Assembly (NCBI GenBank): GCA_041397825.1
Contig: JAWKVX010000003.1
Location: 248,001 to 312,000 of the forward strand
Length of the DNA: 64,000 nucleotides
Direction of reading: 5' to 3'
Source of the DNA: JANNSX01 sp041397825
Lineage (GTDB): Bacteria; Pseudomonadota; Alphaproteobacteria; Rhizobiales; Hyphomicrobiaceae
Each line of letters opens with the position of its first letter. The first letter of the stretch is position 1. The notes below the pieces were generated by a model. It was not told the origin of the DNA. It saw only the letters and a list, made by a program, of their open reading frames with translations, and ran no database searches. This document shows, piece after piece, positions 50,288 to 58,050 of the stretch. A program made the translations under genes and the position numbers.

Positions 50288-51359
50288 GGCGGCGGTGTCC
50301 GTCGAGGACGGGGCCGTAGCCAAGGCGGCGGTCGGGCTGCTCGGTGTGAGCCTCGGATCGCTCGTCCTCTCGGCGATCCTCGATCCGGTCGCCCCGATCC
50401 CGGCAGGGCGTGCCGCTCTGGCCCTTGCCGTTGCGCCTTTCGTGCTGGCGGCTACATGGCCATCCCTTCAGGTGCTCGCCCGCCGGCTCGTCACCGGCGA
50501 TCCGGCGGAGATGCTTGGCCTGACGCTGGCCTCGCCGGCCCTCGCCGTGACGGTGAGGCTGGTGCGCTGGGGCGTACTCGCCGGGGCGGCCGTGCTTCTA
50601 CTGCTCCTCGGCCGGGCGAGCCTGGTGTCGTCGCAGGATCTCTCGATTGCGATTGGAGCAGCCGGAGCGATGCTGGGCGAAGGCGCCCAGGCACAGAGTT
50701 CGGCATTTGCCGTGCTCGGTCTCGGCTGCGCCGTCGCGGGAATGGCGGCCTGGCCCTGGCATGTCCCGCCCGGGCTTGCGCCAGATCTCGGAGAACACGT
50801 TGCAATCCGCCGCATGTTGGACGTGGTGATCGGCACCGGTCTCGTCGGCGGCGCCCTGATCGTCGCGTTCGGCCTGGCGCCGTCGCTCGGTCTTCGGATT
50901 GGATTCGCCTGCCTGCTGTTGTCCGCCCAGCTCCTACCGGCGCTGCTCGCACTGCTCGCCGTTCCCTGGCTCGAGGGCCGGTCGATTGCCGAGGGCATCT
51001 GGCTCGGTAGCTTCTCCATGCTCGCTCTGGTCGGCGGCGGCATGGCCGATGGTACTTCGGCAGCGCTCGCCGGCGTCGTGCTGAACCTGCTCTGGTCCGT
51101 GGCGGGCAGTCTCGTCGGGCATCGCACAGGCGTCGAGCAGCGCGCGCGCCTTCAGGCAGGTCTGCCGCATGGGCTCGGCCGGCTCAATCGACCGGAGATC
51201 GTGATGGCCTTGGTCGCCTGGGTCTTTCTCGTCATCGGCCCTGGCTGGCCGGTGCTGAGCGCGGCCATGGGTGGAGAGGCCGGCGCCATGCTGGCTGGGT
51301 GGACGACGGCCGCTGCCGGGCTGGCTGGGCTGCTCGTCAGAACCGGACGAGCCAACTGA
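50259..51359 (+). CDS. Polytopic membrane protein of unknown function
   Basis: 366 aa with about ten hydrophobic segments (e.g. ALALAVAPFVLAATW, GVLAGAAVLLLLLGRA, LVGGALIVAFGLAPSLG, FACLLLSAQLLPALLALLAV) and no recognisable family motif. It starts inside the end of the upstream secreted-protein gene (29-bp overlap) and ends 23 bp inside the 3' end of the convergent bcsS-like gene. Tight coupling suggests it partners with the secreted protein. It might be an envelope channel, enzyme or anchor. I cannot assign it further. Confidence 0.65.
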   Translation: METPAPAGPEAAVSVEDGAVAKAAVGLLGVSLGSLVLSAILDPVAPIPAGRAALALAVAPFVLAATWPSLQVLARRLVTGDPAEMLGLTLASPALAVTVRLVRWGVLAGAAVLLLLLGRASLVSSQDLSIAIGAAGAMLGEGAQAQSSAFAVLGLGCAVAGMAAWPWHVPPGLAPDLGEHVAIRRMLDVVIGTGLVGGALIVAFGLAPSLGLRIGFACLLLSAQLLPALLALLAVPWLEGRSIAEGIWLGSFSMLALVGGGMADGTSAALAGVVLNLLWSVAGSLVGHRTGVEQRARLQAGLPHGLGRLNRPEIVMALVAWVFLVIGPGWPVLSAAMGGEAGAMLAGWTTAAAGLAGLLVRTGRAN

Positions 51360-52104
51360 TGCGCCCGTAGGGTGTCGAGGGATCGGCGTAGTCTCCCGAC
51401 AGGCCGGCAGCCGCCGTGAGTTCCCCGTAGTCGGTGTCCCATTTGAAAAGGGCGCCCATACGGCCGGCGTCGAGGTTCTCGTTGCCGAAGGCGCCGACCT
51501 CGACACCGAGCGATACGTCCGGTAGCACGCGGTAGCCGGCCGAGGCATGCGTCGCGAAGGTCGCGAAGGCGGTGTCGTAGCGTGCGCTGAGCGCCCCCCA
51601 GGTCCGGGAATCGAAATCCGCCCACAGCTCGAAGACGCCGAGCGCCCCGAATGTCGCGCCGGAGATCTCGTTGAAGACGTCGTCGGGCACGATCCGGTGT
51701 TCGACGTAGCTGGCGCCGATGAAGGCCTTGGCGATCACCCACCCGAAGCGCTGCTGATAGCCGATGGCCGCCTCGCCGGACGCGATTGTGCCTTGGAACC
51801 AGACGTCATCGGTCGCGGGCGGCTGCAATGGCAGGCGGCCCGCGTAGCCGTAGGTTCCGCCGCCGCCCTCCAACCGGACACGCCAGCCATTCTCAAGGAC
51901 ATCGTTGCCGAGGGCGTAGATCAGGCCCGAATAGGCGTACCAGCTGTTCTCCGTGACCTCGGTACCCGACCAGACCTCGGCGACCGGTGGCGTGTCCTTC
52001 GCGACGCTGTCGCCGGCGAGCGCCGGAATGGCATGCAGTGCCAGGCTGGCGAGCACCAGTGCGCACGCCCATCGGTCCATGCTTTTGCGACGCCCACGCA
52101 ACAC
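51337..52104 (-). CDS. bcsS: Cellulose biosynthesis protein BcsS-like outer-membrane protein
   Basis: About 255 aa. A signal peptide (ACALVLASLALHAIPALA) is followed by alternating beta-strands typical of BcsS. These include EVTENSWYAYSGLIYALGND near the start, WRVRLEGGGGTYGYAG, IGYQQRFGWVIAKAFIGASY in the middle and a terminal SWLVRF suitable for outer-membrane insertion. BcsS proteins usually sit in bacterial cellulose or other polysaccharide clusters; none is present within 10 kb here. The start may be GTG 52104 or ATG 52080. Family call is moderately sure, function inferred as an outer-membrane beta-barrel. Confidence 0.7.
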   Translation of the reverse strand: MLRGRRKSMDRWACALVLASLALHAIPALAGDSVAKDTPPVAEVWSGTEVTENSWYAYSGLIYALGNDVLENGWRVRLEGGGGTYGYAGRLPLQPPATDDVWFQGTIASGEAAIGYQQRFGWVIAKAFIGASYVEHRIVPDDVFNEISGATFGALGVFELWADFDSRTWGALSARYDTAFATFATHASAGYRVLPDVSLGVEVGAFGNENLDAGRMGALFKWDTDYGELTAAAGLSGDYADPSTPYGRISWLVRF

Positions 52105-52363
52105 GACGCAACGGCTCCCAAGAGAAAGAGCGTTAAGCTGACAATTGGGAGTCTGTACACCTATTGATTGTATCGGGAAATAGTCTTGATCTCGATTTGA
52201 CGAGAATGAGTGAGGAAAGGCGGCGCCGGGTGGTTTTCTACCGCAAGACGCCGCGATTCATTGAACGTCTTTGCGGTCCGGGCCGTCACTTGGTAGACTG
52301 CCGTGTCCACAACATCCCCCAACGCCAGCGAAGGCCGGTGTCAAAAAACAAGAGGACAGTCCC

Positions 52364-52834
52364 ATGCAGCGTTCAGAGCACGAGAAAGTCGATTTTCCCA
52401 ATACCGCAAAGGCACTTGAGTCATCCGTTGCCTTGGCGGCAGAGCAGTCGCAGGAGGTCATGGCCGCGATCGGACACTGTCAGTGCGAGACCGCCCGGCT
52501 CATGAGCCGCCGGGCGCGAGCCTGGATGGAGCTTCCCGCGACCTTGTGCAATTGCCGCACCCTGCCGGAAATGTCGCGGGCTCAGGTGGAGTTCACTCGC
52601 CAGCTCTGGTCGGATTGGCTCGCCACCGGTCAGCGCATTGCCGAGGCATGGAGTCGGCCGATGGCGGCGGCACTAGAGAGCACCAGGAGCACGGCCCCCG
52701 AGGCCCGCGGGCCGGTTGATGAGCGCGACGACCCGTTCGCTGTCTGGGAATGGTGGCGGACGGATATGAAGGCGATCGTGCCCCGTCGCACCGAGACGCC
52801 GGCCTCGCCGTCGGCTCGGGACGGCACCCACTGA
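52364..52834 (+). CDS. Phasin-like protein
   Basis: 156 aa, soluble and mostly helical. Residues 20-110 resemble phasins: ESSVALAAEQSQEVMAAIGH is followed by two Cys (CQCETARL) and a QVEFTRQLWSDWLATGQRIA segment. Phasins coat polyhydroxyalkanoate granules; acetoacetyl-CoA synthetase in the window would fit PHA/3-hydroxybutyrate metabolism, but no PHA synthase is visible. ATG 52364 has an AGAGGA site. The C-terminal 35 residues are Pro/Ser/Thr-rich. Confidence 0.6.
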   Translation: MQRSEHEKVDFPNTAKALESSVALAAEQSQEVMAAIGHCQCETARLMSRRARAWMELPATLCNCRTLPEMSRAQVEFTRQLWSDWLATGQRIAEAWSRPMAAALESTRSTAPEARGPVDERDDPFAVWEWWRTDMKAIVPRRTETPASPSARDGTH

Positions 52835-52851
52835 TCGACTGTGGCGAAGCC

Positions 52852-54144
52852 TCAGCCTCTCAGTGCAATGACCTCGTGACTGCGCAGGTAATCGCGCAAA
52901 GCCAGCGCGGCGGGCGGCACCGTTACGGCCTCCTCCAAAGGCTGCCAGATTCCTCTGCGGCGCTGCTGGAAGCGGCGTGACGTGACCGGAGTCGGTGCCA
53001 GCGAGCGGGGCGTCTGGCGGGCGAGCCAGCCATAGACGGCCTGCCAGACCTCGGCGTTGACGCGCCGGTTGGCCGGGCCGCGCAGCTGCTCGATGACCGG
53101 CATGGAGGCATCGTCCTCGTGGGGCCCGATCTCCAGATCGGCGACCGGGCGCCCGGCGCGTCGCACGGAGACGATCCGCGTCGCCTGGCGCACCATTTTC
53201 GGAGCGAACTGATCGAGGCAGTTGTCCATCAGGCCCGCCTCGAGGATGAAGTCCTCGGTCGTCCTCAGGGGCACGAAATCGAGCCCGGCATGCGTGCACG
53301 CGTCGTACCAGACATCGGCAACGCCGTCGCCGATCGCCGCGTCGAGGTCGATGCGCTTGCGCCAGGTGTCCGCCTCCTCCATGCCGGCCCTGAGGCTCAT
53401 GGCAGGCTCGAACGGGCAGCGGACGAGCGCGTGCCCCCTCGTCTCCGGATGCGACGAGAACCAGGCCCAGGCGGCGAGCGGCAGGATCCGGTCGCTGGTC
53501 CTCGGCCGTCCCTTCAGCCGGCTGGCGAGCCAGAGGGCGAAACTCTCGCCGGCGATGGCGTTGGCGAGCATCACGGAGCGAAGCCAATGCGGCAGGAAGC
53601 CGATGTCCGGTGGAATGTGATTGACGATTCGCCGTTGGACCTCGGGACCATCGAGGAGGGCGTAGAGTGGTTCGGCGAAAGCTTCTGGCGGCAGGTATCG
53701 CATCCACCATGGTACGCCGAGGCACTCGGCGGCCTGCCGGAGGCTGGCACCGGAATCGATCCGCTCCAGGGCGTCGCGGCGTGACTCGGCCCTGCCATAG
53801 CCCGTGGCGAGCGCAAACAGGAGACCCGGAAATGTCAGAACGAGATCCTCGAGTCGAGGCTCGCTCTGGGTAAGGCGCTTGATGGCCTGCCGGTAGGGCG
53901 GCCGGAAGCGCAGCGTCTGCCGGCCGGCCCCGGCCCGGCCGGTGGGAACCTGGATGGGTTTGCCTGTCGGTTCGAGCGGTGCGGTGCTCACGGTGCCAAC
54001 TCGCCTGTGGATCCGCTTGATGAGGCCCGGGGAAAGTGGCGAAAGCCGGAATTCAATTGTGCCTGCCGCGAGATATCGTGACGGCCCTTCGATGACGCCG
54101 ACATGTCCGGCACGTGGCGGCCGCCTGCGGGCCCTGCATGGCAT
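52852..54144 (-). CDS. Hypothetical protein with PcfJ-like C-terminal domain
   Basis: Up to 430 aa; the first 90 residues are Arg/Pro-rich and the true start may lie further in. Residues ~90-250 are helical (LTFPGLLFALATGYGRAESR; WLRSVMLANAIAGESFALWL). The C-terminal part has the PcfJ-like pattern: GLMDNCLDQFAPKMV, RIVSVRRAGRPVADLEIG and a VIEQLRGPANRRV box with the Cys-Asn and RG..NR residues of that family. PcfJ was named from conjugative plasmids, but chromosomal homologues are common and uncharacterised. It converges on the phasin gene and diverges from the RimK-type gene, sharing an upstream region of ~130 bp. Confidence 0.6.
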   Translation of the reverse strand: MPCRARRRPPRAGHVGVIEGPSRYLAAGTIEFRLSPLSPGLIKRIHRRVGTVSTAPLEPTGKPIQVPTGRAGAGRQTLRFRPPYRQAIKRLTQSEPRLEDLVLTFPGLLFALATGYGRAESRRDALERIDSGASLRQAAECLGVPWWMRYLPPEAFAEPLYALLDGPEVQRRIVNHIPPDIGFLPHWLRSVMLANAIAGESFALWLASRLKGRPRTSDRILPLAAWAWFSSHPETRGHALVRCPFEPAMSLRAGMEEADTWRKRIDLDAAIGDGVADVWYDACTHAGLDFVPLRTTEDFILEAGLMDNCLDQFAPKMVRQATRIVSVRRAGRPVADLEIGPHEDDASMPVIEQLRGPANRRVNAEVWQAVYGWLARQTPRSLAPTPVTSRRFQQRRRGIWQPLEEAVTVPPAALALRDYLRSHEVIALRG

Positions 54145-54274
54145 GGGGATTGTGCCCGGCGGGACACGAGCGTTTTCGGTGAACTCGTGCTATGCGGGCG
54201 ACGCGCGGTGCGTGCCGCGGCTGCCACGATCGTCTCTTGCTGTGGCACTGACCCGTTCCGTTCAGGAGCTGTCC

Positions 54275-55702
54275 TTGTCAGGCCCTTTCGTGCTCGGTTG
54301 GGAGGAATGGGTGTCGCTGCCCGAGCTCGGGCTCCCGGCGCTCAAGGCCAAGGTCGACACCGGCGCGCGCACCTCGGCGCTCCATGCCTTCGCCATCGAG
54401 CCGTTCGGTCCGGCTGGCCGGCCCATGGTGCGCTTCGGCATCCATCCCGTTCCCGAGCAGAACGACATTGCCGTCTTCTGCTCGGCGGCCGTGGTCGATC
54501 GGCGGGAGGTCACGAGCTCGAACGGCGAGGCCGAGTTGCGCTTCGTCATCCGCACGCCGGTCAGCATTGGTGGTCGCACCTGGCCGATCGAGGTGTCGCT
54601 CACCAATCGCGAGAGCATGAGTTACCGGATGCTGATCGGCCGGCAGGCGATCGGCGAGGACATGCTCGTGAAGCCGAGCCTCTCGTTCCAGCAGTCGACG
54701 CTGAGCTACGCGCCCTACGATGAGATCTCGCAGCCGGTCGCCAAACGTGCGCTCCGCATCTGCCTCTTGACGCGGGAGCCCAAGAACTACTCGAGCGGCC
54801 GGCTCAAGGCCGCCGCCGAGGCGCGCGGTCATACGCTCGAGATGATCGACACGGCGCGCTGCTACATCGCGATCACCGGCGACGTGCCGTCGATCTACTA
54901 TGACGGGCGGCCGCTGCCCCTCTACGACGCGGTCATTCCGCGGATCGGCGCCTCGATGACGTTCTACGGCATGGCGGTCGTCAGACAATTCGAGATGCTG
55001 GGCTGCTATTGCCTCGCACGCGCCGAGGCGATCGGGCTCGCGCGCGACAAGCTGCTGGCCCATCAAACGCTGGCGCGTCATCGCGTGCCGACGCCGCCGA
55101 CCGCCTTCGCCCATTCGCCGAAGGACACGCGGCACATCATCGACCTGATCGGCGGTGTTCCGCTCGTCCTGAAGCTGCTGGCCTCGACGCAGGGCAAGGG
55201 CGTGGTCCTGGCCGAGACGAGGAAGGCCGCCGAGTCGGTCATCTCGGCCTTTCGCGATCTCGATGCCTATTTCCTCGTCCAGGATTTCATCGAGGAGGCG
55301 GCTGGCGCCGACGTCCGCTGCATCGTCATCGGCGGGCGGGTCGTGGCAGCCATGCAGCGCCAAGCCGCAGAGGGCGATTTCCGGGCCAACCTCCATCAGG
55401 GCGGACAGGCGAAATCCGTGAAGCTGACGCGCGAGGAGCGGCGGATGGCGGCCAAGGCGGCACAGGTCGTCGGGCTGGGTGTCGCCGGCGTCGACCTGCT
55501 GCGTGCCAAGGAGGGGCCGCGGGTGCTCGAGGTCAACGCGTCGCCAGGTCTCGAAGGCATCGAGCGTGCCTCAGGTCGGGACATCGCCGGTGCCATCATC
55601 GACCACCTCGCGGCCAATGTCAGCTCGCTCGTGCATTTCCGCTCGACGGAGGACGCGGAACTCGATGTCGCGGAGGCAGATGTGGCCGCGATGGAGGATT
55701 GA
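54275..55702 (+). CDS. Retropepsin-domain / RimK-type ATP-grasp ligase fusion
   Basis: About 475 aa. Residues ~1-150 are a retropepsin-like 'ATP-dependent zinc protease' domain with the aspartyl signature VDTGARTSALHA (Asp 28) and IEVSLTNRESMSYRMLIGRQ. Residues ~165-450 are RimK-type ATP-grasp: KNYSSGRLKAAAEARGH, then DAVIPRIGASMTFYGMAVVR, KLLASTQGKGVVL and VLEVNASPGLEGIE with the metal-binding Glu and Asn. RimK adds glutamates to ribosomal protein S6; fusion to a protease-like domain may couple addition and removal or target recognition. TTG 54275 is chosen because of CAGGAG 7 bp upstream; GTG 54242 is the alternative. Confidence 0.85.
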   Translation: MSGPFVLGWEEWVSLPELGLPALKAKVDTGARTSALHAFAIEPFGPAGRPMVRFGIHPVPEQNDIAVFCSAAVVDRREVTSSNGEAELRFVIRTPVSIGGRTWPIEVSLTNRESMSYRMLIGRQAIGEDMLVKPSLSFQQSTLSYAPYDEISQPVAKRALRICLLTREPKNYSSGRLKAAAEARGHTLEMIDTARCYIAITGDVPSIYYDGRPLPLYDAVIPRIGASMTFYGMAVVRQFEMLGCYCLARAEAIGLARDKLLAHQTLARHRVPTPPTAFAHSPKDTRHIIDLIGGVPLVLKLLASTQGKGVVLAETRKAAESVISAFRDLDAYFLVQDFIEEAAGADVRCIVIGGRVVAAMQRQAAEGDFRANLHQGGQAKSVKLTREERRMAAKAAQVVGLGVAGVDLLRAKEGPRVLEVNASPGLEGIERASGRDIAGAIIDHLAANVSSLVHFRSTEDAELDVAEADVAAMED

Positions 55703-55717
55703 GACGGCGTCTCGCCA

Positions 55718-56197
55718 CTACTGGCGCTTCACGCGACGCTTTTTCTTCTTTTTCTTGACGGGTTGCTCGCCGTCCTGGTTGCTCGCCGTTGCCGCCACCT
55801 CATCACCGCCCTGACAGTCGGTGAGCCAGATGTCAAACACCGGATGCTCGACAGCGTGCAGCCCGGGACTCTGCGCAAACATCCAGCCCCTGAAGATCGG
55901 CTGCTGATTGCCGTCGAGCTTGATCTCCTGCACCTCCACGAAGGCCGTCGTCTTCGGCGGCTCGGTCGGCGGACGGGTGAAGCAGGTGCGTGGAGTGACC
56001 GTCAGAGCGCCAAACTGGACAGTCTGATCGAGCTCGACCTCGAGCCGGGAGATGCGCGCCGTGACCTTGTCGAGCGCGGCGAAGACGGCAACCTTGTTCG
56101 GGATGCGGTCGGCCGAGGCCGATGCAACCCAGACTCCGCCGAGCGCCAGCGCGGCACAGGCAACAGCGGTGGCTCGAGCAAGCGTCGCGAGGGTCAT
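55718..56197 (-). CDS. DUF2155 secreted protein
   Basis: About 159 aa. A signal peptide (TLARATAVACAALALGGVWV, cleavage after ASA) precedes the DUF2155 domain: KVAVFAALDKVTARI, VQFGALTVTPRTCFTRPPTE, FRGWMFAQSPGLHAVEHPVF and DIWLTDC. The C-terminus is a Lys/Arg stretch (KKKKKKRRVKRQ). DUF2155 is an alphaproteobacterial periplasmic domain of unknown role that often neighbours NDUFA12 and aat genes, as here. ATG 56197 is preferred because the signal peptide starts there; frame extends to 56275. Confidence 0.85.
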   Translation of the reverse strand: MTLATLARATAVACAALALGGVWVASASADRIPNKVAVFAALDKVTARISRLEVELDQTVQFGALTVTPRTCFTRPPTEPPKTTAFVEVQEIKLDGNQQPIFRGWMFAQSPGLHAVEHPVFDIWLTDCQGGDEVAATASNQDGEQPVKKKKKKRRVKRQ

Positions 56198-56299
56198 CGT
56201 CTTTGGCAGCACGAGAGTGAATCCGATCAGGAACTCTAGCAGCGTCGTTTCGTCCGAGCCAGTGCTGCGCGGCAAATCGGGCCGAAGCGTGACCTCGCC

Positions 56300-57073
56300 T
56301 CAGAGCGTCGCCCGAACCCTGAGTCTGACATAGTCCGCCGACCATTGGCCAGCCTGATCGGCAAGCACGGGGCGAAGCAAGCCGACAATCGTCGCCAGTA
56401 CGTGTTGCCGCTCTCGGTCCGGGAATTGATCGAAGAAGGGCTTGCGGAAGGTCGTGAGCCAGCCCTCGATGCCGGTCGGCAGCGGCGTCGGTCGCGGGAA
56501 AAGGCCGATGCGCGCGACGGTGAAGCCTTCGGCTTCGAGAAGGTCACGATATTCGCGGTCCGTGGGATAGTACCAGGGCGCGGCCAGCAGTTCGTCGCCG
56601 CCGTGGATATGGGCCGCAGCGCGGAGCGCCGTGACGATAGCGGCGACATTGCCGAAGCCGCCGAACTCTGCGACGAGTCGGCCGCCCGGCCTCAGGGCCG
56701 CCTTGATGCGGCGAATGGCTGCGATGGGATCGCGGACCCAGTGCAATACGGCATTGGAGAAGACCGCATCGAAGGGTCGGTCGACGGTGAAGGTGGTGGC
56801 ATCGCCCTGGCGAACGTTGAGACCGCGTTTCCGGGCCGCAGCGAGCATATCCTCGCTGATGTCGACACCCTCAACATCGAGGCCGAGTGCGGCGAGCCTC
56901 TCGGTCAGCGCTCCGTCGCCGCAGCCGAGATCCAGCACACGCTCGCCGGCCAGGGGCGCGAGCCAGCCGATCACGTCGCCGGAAAGGTCGGAGACGAAGC
57001 GAGCGTTCTTGTCATAGCTGGCCGCAGACCAATCCTGCAGAGCGGCCCCGATGGGCTTCGGGTCGGCAGCCAT
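56300..57073 (-). CDS. Class I SAM-dependent methyltransferase
   Basis: 257 aa. Methyltransferase motif I ERVLDLGCGDGALTERLAAL (residues ~40-60), the acidic VEGVDISEDMLAAA and motif IV FDAVFSNAVLHWVRDP are visible. The pattern (SNAxLHWV) resembles trans-aconitate 2-methyltransferase and related small-molecule O-methyltransferases. ATG 57073 starts 3 bp after the NDUFA12 stop, so the two genes are co-transcribed, possibly with the DUF2155 gene. Substrate unknown. Confidence 0.83.
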   Translation of the reverse strand: MAADPKPIGAALQDWSAASYDKNARFVSDLSGDVIGWLAPLAGERVLDLGCGDGALTERLAALGLDVEGVDISEDMLAAARKRGLNVRQGDATTFTVDRPFDAVFSNAVLHWVRDPIAAIRRIKAALRPGGRLVAEFGGFGNVAAIVTALRAAAHIHGGDELLAAPWYYPTDREYRDLLEAEGFTVARIGLFPRPTPLPTGIEGWLTTFRKPFFDQFPDRERQHVLATIVGLLRPVLADQAGQWSADYVRLRVRATL

Positions 57074-57076
57074 GGC

Positions 57077-57475
57077 TTAGTCCGGCAGCCAGGGCTCGTA
57101 GTCGCCGCCGGCCTTGGCGCGCTTGCCGGTCGACAGGATGCTGCCCGGCGGCCGGTAGGCCTCGCGGGTGCCCGTGAGATTCGGCCGATGCGGCTTCTGC
57201 CAGTCCCTGACTGGGACCGGCTGCTCGGCCGGCGGCTTCTCCAGCGTATGGTGCAGCCAGCCATGCCAGCCGGGCGGGACTTTCGAAGCTTCGGCCAAGT
57301 CCTTGTAGACGACCCAGCGGCGCGGGACCCCGAGCGGGCCGACACCGTCGCGCTGCTCGTAATACCTGTTGCCGAGCTCATCCTCGCCGACCTTCCGGCC
57401 GTGCCGCCAGATCATCCAGCGATTGCCCCAGCTGTTGCCGGTCCACCACGCAAAGACCTCGCGGAAGAGGCTCAT
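57077..57475 (-). CDS. NADH:ubiquinone oxidoreductase subunit NDUFA12 family protein
   Basis: 132 aa accessory subunit of respiratory complex I (B17.2/NDUFA12), found in alphaproteobacteria and mitochondria. It shows the family text GRKVGEDELGNRYYEQRDG, RRWVVYKDLAEASKVPPGWH and PNLTGTREAYRPPGSIL. It stabilises complex I on the cytoplasmic side. ATG 57475 is the first gene of a minus-strand group (NDUFA12, methyltransferase, perhaps DUF2155), a layout common in the order. It supports an alphaproteobacterial origin. Confidence 0.92.
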   Translation of the reverse strand: MSLFREVFAWWTGNSWGNRWMIWRHGRKVGEDELGNRYYEQRDGVGPLGVPRRWVVYKDLAEASKVPPGWHGWLHHTLEKPPAEQPVPVRDWQKPHRPNLTGTREAYRPPGSILSTGKRAKAGGDYEPWLPD

Positions 57476-58050
57476 GGTCGATGTCCAATCCCTTGCTGCC
57501 GATGCTCCGGCTTATGGCATTCTCGGGGAGCTGCTGTCCAGAGTTGCACCGGTCAGGGTGGCGGAGAGAATCGGAGTACCAAAGGCTTCTGCGGCAGCCT
57601 GATGACGGCCGCCGGACATCCCCCCACAACCCATCCAGAGGTTATCCTCGGCTCTTCCACAGCGCTGCGGCCGAAAATCAACATGTTGTATGGCGACATC
57701 TCGGCGACCCCCTAGATGCTGTCATATTCAATGGCGGCACCCCGCGAATCGCACTAGCTTGACCACTGTTGGCGTTTTGCGGTCCGCGTGCCCGATACGG
57801 TCGCCGTCGCTTCCAACATTTCAGGCCGTTCCGCTTCCTTCTCGAAGCTCTGGCGGTCGTGTGCCAAGCCGGCGCCGGTAGCGCCTGCTTGGGCCCCCTG
57901 TCGGGGTTCGGTGCAGTCCTTCAGTAGCGTTTGTGGCTTGTCGCGTGGCGGAGGTTGATGCCGGAGAGCATCACGCCGCGGCCGAGGGATTTTGCGAGAG
58001 CAACGACAGACAGCGCCGGCCACCAAAGCCGAGCGAAGGGGGATGATCAA
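57476..58050. other. Intergenic region upstream of nrdJ
   Basis: 575 bp separate the divergent NDUFA12 and nrdJ genes. I see a 10-bp palindrome CAACATGTTG at 57679-57688 and a short GAGG-TTAT-CCTC hairpin near 57640. I find no NrdR boxes, tRNA, clear cobalamin riboswitch or convincing ORF. Frames open here are Arg-rich and overlap nrdJ. Confidence 0.45.

Noticed and set aside
54278..55396. 372-codon minus-strand frame opposite the RimK-type gene
   Set aside because: Shadow frame; the plus strand has catalytic motifs of two domains.
57679..57688. CAACATGTTG palindrome as an NrdR or LexA box
   Set aside because: The 10-bp palindrome does not match the NrdR consensus, has no partner box and is far from the nrdJ start.
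57476..58050. Cobalamin riboswitch upstream of nrdJ
   Set aside because: I found no B12-box-like sequence or conserved core that I could support.
57931..58050. N-terminal extension of nrdJ
   Set aside because: It begins with TTG without a ribosome-binding site and is Arg-rich; ATG 58051 has an AAGGGGGA site and starts the homologous protein.
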